From: Cymodocea nodosa
Lineage: Eukaryota; Streptophyta; Magnoliopsida; Alismatales; Cymodoceaceae
NCBI GenBank assembly: GCA_036874045.1
Contig: CM072344.1
Location: 10,450,501 to 10,514,500 of the forward strand
Length of the DNA stretch: 64,000 nt
Reading direction: 5' to 3'
A model generated the notes under the pieces. That model made no database searches, was not told the origin of the DNA, and saw nothing but the letters and a program-made list of their open reading frames with translations. The translations under genes and the position numbers were made by a program. Position 1 is the first letter of the stretch; every line of letters starts with the position of its first letter. Positions 35,297 to 45,640 of this stretch are shown here, in pieces.

Positions 35297-35669
35297 TGTG
35301 ATGCGTGTTTCTTCCATCAAGTATATGTATGTGTTTTTGTATATGGTTGTATTTCTTTGATAATTTGTACAGGGGCAAACTTGTCTTTTGTGTATCACCA
35401 ACCGTTACCCCTATATATGTAAGGGGTCATCCACGTCCAAGGGATGTCATGCCAAACCATCCCTTGATTTTGTTCTCCCCCTTCTTTGTACCAGCAATCA
35501 TACAGCAAGGAATCATGATAGATTGATCACTCGTGGACGTACCTGTGTTGGGGAACCACGTAAATTTGTTGTTCTTCAAATTCTCCACTCGCAATCCTCT
35601 CTTCCACGCAGATCTCTTCTCCACGCCACCCCTAGATGCTCCACATTTGTTTGATCTTCCCGCACAACA
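35297..35669 (+). repeat. 3' LTR of the Tork-like element (373 bp)
   Basis: TGTGATGCGTG to GCACAACA. A TATA box TATATAT at 35412-35418 is followed by GTAAGGGG. The last about 140 bp match the partial 5' LTR. Confidence 0.85.
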
Positions 35670-35689
35670 ACATTATTTCTGGGATTGTA

Positions 35690-36517
35690 GATTAAACAAG
35701 TTGAAAAAGGAATTTTTGTATATCAAGAGAAATATACAAAGCAACTTTTAGAAAAATTTGGAATGAGTAACTACAAGTCCTCAAGCACTCCTATGAGTTC
35801 ATCAATAAAATTGGATAAAGATGAATCTAGACCAGCTGTTGATATTACTGAATATAGAGGAATGATAGATTCTCTTCTTTATTTAACTACTTTTAGACTT
35901 GATATCATGTTCAGTGTTTGTGCCTATGCTCATTTTCAAGCTCAATCAAAAGAATCTCATCTATCTGCAGTTAAAAGGATAATGAAATACCTATAAGGAA
36001 CTTCAAATTTTGGTTTAATGTATTTCAAAGATAGCAGTTTGGATCTAATTGGATACAGTGATGTTGATTATGCTGGATGTAAATCTGATAGAAAGAGTAC
36101 TAGTGGAACTTGCCAACTGTTTGGCAGTTCATTAATTTCTTGGTTTAGTAAGAAGTAGAATTGTGTTGCCCTATCTACTACTGAAGCTAAATATGTTGCT
36201 ACTACCCTATGTTGTGCACAAATTCTTTGGATGAAACAAACTATGAAAGATTATGGAATTACATATGGAAAAACACCTATTAATTGTGATAGTATAGTGC
36301 AATAAGTTTGTCAAAGAACCTTGTATTGCACTCTCGAGAAAAACATATTGAGATAAGACACCATTTTTTGAGAGATAATGTTATGAAGGATAACATTGAG
36401 CTGAATTTTATTTCTACTCATGAGCAGTTGGCAGATATTTTCATAAAGCCTCTTGAAGAAAAATATTTTATCAAATTGAGAAGAGATTTAGGAATATGCT
36501 GCCTAAATGATTTTTAG
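35690..36517 (+). pseudogene. Sirevirus D RT C-terminus and RNase H (broken)
   Basis: Copia segments KFGMSNYKSSSTPMSSSIKLD, YRGMIDSLLYLTTFRLDIMFSVC and DRKSTSGTCQLFGSSLISWF are followed by the RNase H end EKHIEIRHHFLRDN and QLADIFIKPLEEKYF. It ends with GICCLNDF, the same position as GICRLCDV in B and F. It has several breaks. Confidence 0.82.
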
Positions 36518-37141
36518 CTTTACCTACTATCTTTTATCTTCTATTTCTTTTATATTTACTTCACCATCTTATTTTCTATTATCTATTTTAATTATATTGA
36601 GTTATTTTGATAATCTATTTCTGTTTAATTCTTATTTTGAGTTATTTCTTGAGAATATTTACAAATTATTATTCTTTAAACTTTAAAACAAAAACAAAAC
36701 AACAAACACTCTTCATGGGATTTTCTACTGAGTTTATAAATTACAATGATTTCATACATCTATATTAAAATCAACTCAGAATAACTCACAACATTATTGA
36801 AGGTTTCTACTCCACAAATAGAATAATGTCCACATGACACTTAGAATAGGGATCTAAATTCAAAAATAGCCAAGTTACCTTAATTAATTCAGTGATTGTA
36901 TTCCTATTTGCTAAACTGAATGGTTCATGATTAGAAAATTTAGAGGTTTTTAATATGTGAGAGTGAAAAACAAGGAAAAGTGGCTGGAAACAATAAGACT
37001 CAAGATATTTAACCTGACCTTGTCCAAATGTTTTTAACTTTATACACTTTTCATTTTTTAGTACTGTCAAAATGATTGCCATTGTTAAAAAAAAAAACAT
37101 AATAAATATTTGGAATGTTTGTTGCAAAGAGCAACCAACAC
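36518..37141 (+). other. Sirevirus D post-pol spacer, left of E
   Basis: AT-rich and non-coding, with T/C-rich runs just after pol. It ends with AACAC (37137-37141), the left copy of the target duplication of E. No gene is seen. Confidence 0.6.
37137..37141. repeat. Target-site duplication of E, left
   Basis: AACAC, matching 49793-49797. Confidence 0.9.
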
Positions 37142-38362
37142 TGTTAGGTATTTAATTTTGATGATATTTGCTTTATTAACGTTTTTAAATAAGTCTACAT
37201 AATATTCTCTAAGTATATTTCTCTAAGTACAATAGTTAACATATTATCAAAAAGTTTCATTTTTATGTTGGATAAATTAAAGATTTCCGAAGAGTTAGAT
37301 TTGCAATAGTTAAACTTTATAGTTAACGTTTTGTTTTTGTCGAATACTTTATATTAAAAACTCGTATAGTTAAGTTATCTACACGTGTATTTTTAATGTT
37401 TTAAGTTGTCACGTGTTTTCCATGTGCATTCGGTAATGAAAAATCGAATAGTTAGATAACTGTTTGAGTTTTTTATACGCATGGATAGATAACTATTCAA
37501 GTTTTATAAAAGGACTAACAAATAGATAAGTTTCTTTGTTTAGTCACATGTTTTGCAGGTGAAAAAACTCAAAGAGTTAAAGGATAAGTGTTTGAGTTTT
37601 TATAGGACTTAAAGGATAAATGTTCGACTAAATCGAAGACTTAGAAGATATTCTACCAGACTCCAGGAAGATAAAATTCTCGATATATCTACGAGTGGAG
37701 ATCGTGGAAATTCAAAATGATTGTGGAGAAAGTGGAAACTCAAAAAGATAGTAATTTGGATTAAAGAGAAAATTAGTACGTGGATTATGGATTATGGATT
37801 GTGGATCAAGTGGATGAACATGTTGAACATGAAAGACAACAGAGTTCAACTACAAATAGAGAGTACGAGCTACATTACAACAGAGGATCCCAATCTCAAA
37901 AACCAAGTCTGAATATTCAATCTGTATCCCTAACTGAAAAATTAAGTTTGAATATTCATATTTTGAAAAATTCTCCAACATCAGAAGAAGTTCGAAATTC
38001 CAAGCAATTTCAGAAAAGGAGCTGAAAACGTAAGAAGTCTGGAAATTCAACAACAGGAGAAGAAGAGATACAGAAGCTGAACAAAGAGAAAGAAAGAAGC
38101 TATGTGCATAAAGATCAAGTTTTATACAATTCAAAATTAGTTTTGAATAAGAGCTTTGTTTTCCTATTTGAATTGTATATCGAACATTACTGTATCAAAA
38201 CCGTCATGAAGGGAATTGAGCTGAAAAGATATTGTAAATTCTATCTTGAAATAAAAGAATAGAATTTCATTTACGAGTGTTTTATGCTCTTGTTTTATCA
38301 GCTAGTATTTAATTACTAAAGACACAATCACCCCCCTCTCTTGTGATACAGACAATCCTACA
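37142..38362 (+). repeat. 5' LTR of E (1,221 bp)
   Basis: TGTTAGGTATTT to GACAATCCTACA. TATA box TATAAAAGG at 37505-37511. A hairpin lies at 37444-37467 (TCGAATAGTTA facing TAACTGTTTGA). Confidence 0.93.
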
Positions 38363-38364
38363 AC

Positions 38365-38376
38365 TGGTATCAAAGC
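38365..38376 (+). promoter_or_regulatory. Primer-binding site of E
   Basis: TGGTATCAAAGC, two bases after the LTR, as in copy B; initiator-Met type. Confidence 0.88.
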
Positions 38377-38414
38377 TGTTTTTCACTTATTTTTGTTAGA
38401 TTTACTATGCTCTG

Positions 38415-38433
38415 CTACAACTGGTATCAAAGC
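38415..38433 (+). repeat. Second copy of the LTR end plus primer site
   Basis: CTACAACTGGTATCAAAGC repeats 38358-38376 exactly, 57 bases downstream. The repeat includes the last five bases of the LTR, two spacer bases and the 12-base primer site. Confidence 0.92.
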
Positions 38434-38515
38434 ATTATTATCATAATTAAGAGATTTTATTTCTCTATATAAGAATCAATTTTTCCTATCATTTTCTTAG
38501 GATTATCTATTTAAA

Positions 38516-40210
38516 ATGGATAATACTGAAATCTTAGTTATGACTGAAGGACAGACCACTAATCGTCTTCCTATATTCGAAGGTAGCAATTATGGCTACT
38601 GGAAATATAGGATGAAAGTATTCTTTCAATCAATCGATTTCAAATTATGTCATATAATTAGCAATCCTATAGTGTTAGTTACGACTCCATATGATACTTG
38701 GACTTTTGATGAAAATGAGCGAATGACACTGAATGCTAAAGGTTTAAACATCTTGCTTTGTACTTTATCTCATGATCAATTTAATAAACTTTCTACATAT
38801 CAAACTGCATATGAGATATGGCATGCATTAGAAGTTGCCAACGAAGGTACTAACCATGTCAAGGAATCTAAGATTAATATGTTAGTACATAAATATGAGC
38901 TTTTTAAAATGCACGAAAATGAATGTATCTCTGACATGTTTTCCCATTTTCTTGAGATTGTAAATTCATTAAAATCTTTAGGCAAGAAATTCGAGGAAAA
39001 AGACTTGGTAAGAAAGATCCTTAGATCTTTAACTAAAATTTGGGCTCAAAAGACAACATCTATTGAAGAGTCCAAAGATTTAAATACATATACTCTCGAT
39101 GATCTCATAGGAAATTTGACAGCCTATGAAGTACAACATTTAGATCCAAAAGGGAAAAATCCTAGAAGGGATCTGGCTTTTGAGGCTGATAAAGTCTCAG
39201 AAGTCACTAGTGATTTTAACGATGATTTACTGTTGTTGACTAGAAAATTTAGAAATCTGTTGAAGAAACATAGGAACTTCAAGTCAGCAAAGACATCTGG
39301 AGATATAGAGAAGAAGTCATTCACAAAAGACAAAATAATATACAAGTGCAACAGACTGAGTCACTTTCAAACTAATTGTCCGCTCAACAAAGATAAGAAG
39401 AATTCGAGGAGGAATTTTAGGAGTAAGAAATTCAAAAAGAGAAGGGCACTTAAAGTGACATAGGATGACTTTGCAGCTTCACAAAGTGAAGAAACAAAGG
39501 ATTCAACATCAGACAATGAATCATCATCAACATCAGATTCAGAAGAAAATCTGGCAAACGTATGCTTCATGGCAAAATCTAGTGAGGTATCCTTTGATCA
39601 AAATGCTAACTTTTATAGTTTTGATGGATTACTTGTTGAATACAATAGACTGGCCAGAAAGTATAAGAAAGTAAAAAGAGAAGGAAAGAACACTAGGAAA
39701 ATGCTAGATGAATCTGAAAATAAGGTTGATTTTTTGAACTCTAAATTGAATAAATTTAAAGAAGAAAATCAAAGGCATGCACAGGAAATTTTAAAGTTTA
39801 CTGCAATAGAAAGAAAATTGCATGTTAATTATGAAAATTTAATTGCTGATAAGAAGAAAATGATCTGTGAAATTGAAAAACTAGAACTGACTATTACTGT
39901 TTTAAATTCAGAAATTGATATGCTAAAGATTAAGATCTGCGATCAAAAGGCTATATTAAGTAAATGGAATAATAGTAAGACTATAACAAATGAACTTAGT
40001 AGTGAAATATCAAATATAGAAAAACATGGTATTGGTTTACACGATGCATCTTCTGAAAATTATATATTGCATGGTGGTACTACTAAAAATAATGTCTTTA
40101 TTTCCAGTACTAAGAATAGTAAGAGAAAAGCTATTCCGTGTGTAATTAAAAAGGGAGAAAAATATGTGCAAGTTGATAAAATGCAGCATATAAATGATAG
40201 CACATGATGC
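38516..40210 (+). pseudogene. E gag with coiled-coil extension (broken)
   Basis: Starts MDNTEILVMTEGQTTNRLP, with the Copia gag core PIFEGSNYGYWKYRMKVFFQ. A zinc-knuckle-like segment near 39345-39385 is followed by a basic patch. A long Lys/Glu-rich extension (about 39560-40080) predicts a coiled coil, as in B and F. A few breaks are present. Confidence 0.82.
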
Positions 40211-43200
40211 AAGAATGTCAAAAGAAATTTTCAGAAAAATCAAGCTAAGTCATTTGAGAATCTTAATATTCTTAATCAATTTTCTTCATATTTAAAGAAT
40301 ATCGGATATTGGAAATCAAATAATGTTAGAAATAAAAATTTCAACTCTAGTTTACATAGAGATAAATGTTCTGATAATTATAACACTAAGAGAAAGAAAC
40401 GAAAAATTAATTATTAGAAAATAAATAAGTTGAAGTCTAAAAGTACGGATTATTTTGATATGACTCTCTAAAATTCTTGGACCCACTCAAAAATGGGTTC
40501 CAAGAGATAAAATCTCTTTTTAACTGTTTTGTAAGTACACAAATCAAAATGGATAATGGACAGTGGAGCATCCAGCCACATGACTAGAGATATATGATTA
40601 CTTATAGAAATGACAAAGACTAAGAACGGACAAGTTACCTTTGAAAATAAAAGCAAAAGAAATATCCTTGGGTTTGGCAATGTTCAAGTAACTAAGAAAT
40701 GCTTTATAAATGATGTCTTATTAGTGGAAAACTTAGGTTTTAATTTATTGAGTGTTCCTATTTTAATGAAGTTTTATAGAGTAATTTTTGAAAAAGATTC
40801 CTGTAAAATTATGGACATGTCTACAAATGAAGTTTTATTCACTACATACAAGAAAGGATCCGTTTGTATTTTGAATTTGCCTTCTAATATTATTAAAGAC
40901 AATGCTTGCTTAATTGTAAAATCAGATGAAGTCATTTTATGGCATAGAAAGCTAGGACACTCAAATTTAAAATTATTACAAAAGCTATCTAAAAATAATC
41001 TAGTTAGAGGTTTACTTAGTATTAAGTACTTGAAAGAGTTTATGTGTGATGTATGTCAACTAGGTAAATTACATAAAACATCCTTTAAAAGTTTAAATGA
41101 AATAACAAGCAAAAGAGTATTAGAACTAGTGCATATGGATTTATTTGGACCTACTAGGACAACCAGTCTAGGAGGTAAACATTATGCTTTTGTACTAGTT
41201 GATGACTATTCTAGATTTACTTGGGTCTATTTTTTAGCTAATAAAACTGAAGTTTTTGAAATATTTAAGATATTCTATAATAAAGTTCAGAATGAGCAAA
41301 ATGTTAGAATTCAAAAACTTAGGAGTGATCATGGTACAGAATTTGATAATGATCAAATGGACACATTTTGTGAAGAATTAGGCATAGATCATAGGTACTC
41401 ATTTCCAAGAGCTCCTTCACAAAATGGGATAGTAGAACGTAAAAACAGATCACTTCAGGAAATGTCCAGAACCATGTTAAATGAGAATAAGTTACCCCTA
41501 TTTCTCTGGGCAGAAGTAGTTCATACAGCATGCTATGTTATAAATAGAGTACATCTATGACCAATTTTAAATAAAACTCCTTATGAGATATGGTATAACA
41601 AGGTTCTCAAAATAAGTTATTTAAAACCCTTTGGTTATAAGTGTTTTATTTTAAACACTAAGGAACGAAGAGACAAATTTAAAGCCAAATCAGATGAAGG
41701 TATTTTTGTTGGTTATTCCATTAGAAGTAAAGCATATAGAGTTTATAATAAAACAACAAAAACCATTGAGGAAACCCTACATGTAAAATTTCATGAAAAT
41801 TCTCATTTGGATGTTAGACATGCTGAAAACTTTGATTCAGAAATTCTCCTAGAAATGGTATCAAATGATGTTGACCGAGAAATTGAGAGATTATCTGATA
41901 GAATAAGAAATATAAACTTAAATGATGAAAATTTAGAAGAAAATAATGTCATACCTATAGAAAATATGGAACAACATTGAAATTGGCATTATGCTTCATC
42001 TCATCTTATCGATCAGATAATAGGCGATCCTAATCAAGGAGTTAGGATTGGGTCATCAGTAGTCAACATCTGTGGTGCTTATTCATTTATTTCTTTACTA
42101 GAACCTAAGAAAATTGAAGATGCCTTAGAAGATGAATTTTGGTATTTAGCTATGCAGGATGAGCTAAATCAATTTATAAGAAATGAGGTATGAGATCTAG
42201 TTCCACCACTTGAAAATTAGTCCATAATTGGAACAAGGTGGGTATTTAGAAACAAAGTAGATCAAGATGGATATATAGTTAAAAATAAAGCTAGATTGGT
42301 TGCTCAAGGTTACAAGCAAGAGGAAGAAATTGACTATGATGAAACATTTGCTCCTGTTGCTAGACTAAAATTAATATGAATTTTGTTAGCATGTGCTTGT
42401 TATATGGATTTCAAATTATATCAAATGGATGTTAAGACTGCTTTTTTTAAATGGATATATAAAAGAAGAAGTGTATGTAAAACAACTCTAGGTTTTGAGG
42501 ATTCAAAGCATCATGAGTATGTTTATAAGCTTAAGAAGGCACTATATGGCCTTAAACAAGCTCCTAGGTCTTGGTATGAAAGATTATCTAAATTTCTTAA
42601 GGAAAAAGGGTATTCTATGGGAAAGGCAGATCACACTCTTTTTAACAAGAAGATCGAAAAAGATATATTGGTAGTTCAAATCTATGTAGATGACATCATA
42701 TTTGGAGCAACAAATGATAAATTAGTTGAGTCCTTTTCGAAAGACATGACTAATCAATTTTAAATGAGTATGATGGGTGAACTATCATTTTTCCTAGGCT
42801 TACAAATTAAGCAATTAGATCAGGGTACTTTTATTTCACAAGAAAAATATACTCAAGATTTATTAAAGAGGTTTGGTTTAGACAACACTAAAACAAAGAA
42901 TACACTAATGAGTACTATCACCAAGTTGGATAAAGATGACTTTGGAAAAACTGTAGATGTAAAACAATATAGAAGTATGATTGATTCATTACTTTATTTA
43001 ATAGTTAGCCGACCAGATATTATGTTTAGTGTGTGTACTTGTGCTAGATATCAATCTAATCCTAAGGAATCACACCTACTTGTTGTTAAATGAATTTTTA
43101 AATATCTATTAGGAACCATCAATTTCGGATTGTTTTACTTTAAACACAGTTCTTTAAACTTAGTAGGTTATAGTGATGCTGATTTCGTAGGATGTAAGTC

Positions 43201-43633
43201 TGAAAGAAAAAGCACTAGTGGCACTTGTCAATTCTTAGGAAATTCTTTAGTGTCATGGTTTAGCAAAAAGCAAAATTGTGTAGCATTATCTACAACTGAA
43301 GCTGAATATATAGCTGCCACACTTTGCTGTGCTCAAATCCTATGGATCAGACAAACTTTAAAAGATTTTAATTTAGACTATGAACCAACTAAGATTTTCT
43401 ATGATAGTAGTTCTACAATAAGTTTATCTAAAAATCTTGTCTTACATTCATGAGCAAAGCATATAGAAGTTGGACATCATTTTCTAAGAGATAATGTTAT
43501 AAAAGGAAAAATAGTATTAAATTTTGTTCTTACCACAGAACAATTAGCAGATCTATTTACAAAACCCTTAGATGAAAATACTTTCTCAAAATTACGACTA
43601 GAACTTGGTATCTATAGGTTATCTGATATTTAA
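40211..43633 (+). pseudogene. E pol: protease, integrase, RT, RNase H (broken)
   Basis: A protease active-site region of the MDSGASSHMT type lies near 40550-40590. Integrase carries the HRKLGHSNLKLLQ zinc-binding part and VHMDLFGPTRTTSLGGKH core (about 40940-41560). RT carries [35 protein letters not shown] and YVDDIIFGAT (about 42680-42710). RNase H carries DRKSTSGTCQ-type and LSTTEAEYIAATLCC residues (about 43160-43340). About ten breaks are present. The order and residues match the A/B/F family but the sequence is well diverged. Confidence 0.85.
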
Positions 43634-45640
43634 ATGGTCTTGTTCATTGTATTTTGGTTTGTTATAAAGGTAGTTTTAGAATTGAATGTCTTTATTATTA
43701 AAACAAAAAACAAAACAAAAAATATCTATTTTCGAATTATAGTTTTCTCATAGTTAAAAATTTATGAAATTTTGATTTTTATTGAAGTCAATTTATTTAA
43801 GAAAAATTCAGAAAAGATTACTTAAGGACAGTTAAATTGATTCAATATGAGTGCCAACTATATTTTTGTTACTTATGTATATGTTATTATAGAGATTTTA
43901 ATAGGAAAATACATAAAAAGTATGTACTTTTTATTAAAGGAAAGTTATTAACATTCTGTTTAGAAAAATTAAGTGTTGCGGTTGCCTCTAATTTAATTTA
44001 CTTTCTTGTTTTATTTTTTGTTTGTTTTTGTTTGTAATTACTTGAGTAATTAAGTCCATTAGGGGATCTTAAACCTTAGTCACTTAAACCAACTGGTTTG
44101 GGATGTGCTGACTGAAAACTCATTTTGCAAGTAATTCAGATTACAATTAAAAATTAAAAAAAAAGAATTACTTGTTCTCACTTGTCATTGAGTAACTGGT
44201 TATCTTTCTCTTAAGCAAGGGATTGTGATCACGTAAAAAGATGATATTGTGGAAGGTAATATATAAAATATATATATAAAAAAAAAAAAAGGGGGGGCGA
44301 TGTACTCAAGCTTCATTTATCTTTCAAGGTAATATAATAATCCTGCCATAATCTGTGCATATAATCATTGTTATTTTTTTGTTATTATCTACTCTTTACA
44401 CATAATGTACGATATTTATTGTCTTAAGTTTGTGTACTCACTATTGAATTCTTTTAAGTTTCTGAAGGTATATCTCTATGAATTTTCTTTTGTAAACTGA
44501 ATAAGATAAAAGCCAGAAAGTCTAAATTGTTAACTCTACTACTTATTTTTGTATTTCATTTAAATTAAAAAAAAAAAGAGAGGAGAGACTCAAATCTATT
44601 TAAGGCTTAGCATCCTCTTTAAGTAAGCTATTTGACCTTTTAAAGCCAAATCTATTTTGGGCTTGGCAACCTAGTTTAAGTACGCCATAGATTCTTTATA
44701 CTACATTTATGTAGGGGGAGCAATTTCTCGTATAATAATTCATCTCTTATGAACTATTATATGTTTTCATGAAAGAATCTGCATAATTTCAAGAAATACA
44801 CTTTAATTAAGTACATTTCTGAATTGTTGGTGACTTGTAGGCTTTTTAAATTCTTAAGTATTCGAATTTTCTATTGTTTCGGCAAGTTTTTGCAAGTATC
44901 AAACAGTTATGTTTTAAAACGTTCAGTAGAATATTTTATTATTTCCTGAAGTACACGTGTCGAAACCATAATGCATGACTTAAGTGGATTTTGGTAAGTT
45001 ATCTGTAACTCTCTGAAATGCGTCTAGGCATTAAAAAGTTAGATTTGTAACTGTCTGAAACATCTCTTTATTATAAAACTACTTAAGTACATGTGTCGTG
45101 ATCTAGACAATTGACTTAAGTTATCTTTCGGAAGGTTATCTGTAACTCTCTGAAATGCACTTGAGCATCGAATAGTTAGGTTTATAAGTCTCCGAAACTT
45201 TCTGAACACCTTAAGTTAAAATTGTGCATGTGTTGAATTTCACTACTTTATAATGTCTTAGTTGAAACTTGAACAGTTATGTTTAACTCTTCAACTTTTC
45301 ATACTTATTCCTTCGAAAACTCGAACAGTTATCATAAGTCTTCGAATTTTCTCACTTTTCACTTAGCCTGAAGTTATTTTCTTTATATGAACAGTTACAC
45401 TAAGTATTCTGCAATTGTTGGTTGTAAAACTTGTACAGTTATTGCAAGCATTCGAGTTATTTATCGGTAATGGATCTTATATTTATGATTTCAATGATTG
45501 AATCCATTTATCCGTTTATAAACTCGAAGAGTTATAAATGTTTTACTAACAACCTTTCATGTTTCTACCTTGGTAAAACCCTAGTTTCGTAATCTTTCCT
45601 TCCATTAAGTTCTATAGTGCACAACGAAGATTAATCGACA
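43634..45640 (+). other. Post-pol spacer of E
   Basis: About 2 kb, non-coding. It contains the conserved GCTGACTGAAAACTCATT block and CAAGTAAT donor-like site (44107-44134), and a poly-A/poly-G run at about 44276-44298. A purine tract GTAGGGGGAG lies at 44711-44720. It also holds a long series of TAACTNNCCGAA / TTCGNACAGTTA half-sites from about 44870 to 45540. Remnant G resembles the latter part in reverse. I see no supported gene. Confidence 0.7.

Larger units (their letters stand above)
30421..35669 (+). mobile_element. Tork-like Ty1/Copia element
   Basis: 5,249 bp on the plus strand: partial 5' LTR (30421-30550), primer site (30553-30564), leader with a tandem duplication, gag-pol (31295-35228), polypurine tract and a full 3' LTR (35297-35669). 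The lineage call (Tork/Tnt1 type) rests on the gag start MNTSGLKIEKFDGKNSFSLW and the compact single gag-pol with no post-pol ORF. It is broken, with about seven breaks in gag-pol. Only about a third of the 5' LTR is present, so LTR dating would use few sites. No target duplication is visible. Confidence 0.85.
35670..37141 (+). mobile_element. Sirevirus D, part 1 (RT/RNase H and spacer)
   Basis: Older Sirevirus relic on the plus strand, entered in the middle of RT right after the Tork LTR. It continues past the insertion of E at 49798. It is distinct in sequence from both the A/B/F and the E families. Its 5' half is not found on the other side of the Tork element, where the flank is in the opposite orientation. 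It is broken, with about six breaks in this short piece. Confidence 0.75.

Noticed and set aside
36807-37127. 106-codon minus-strand frame with a hydrophobic stretch, as a small membrane protein
   Set aside because: It lies in the post-pol spacer of Sirevirus D next to the insertion of E. Hydrophobicity follows from T-rich DNA.
43837-44037. 66-codon frame in the E spacer
   Set aside because: No counterpart in the spacers of A, B or F and no known domain.
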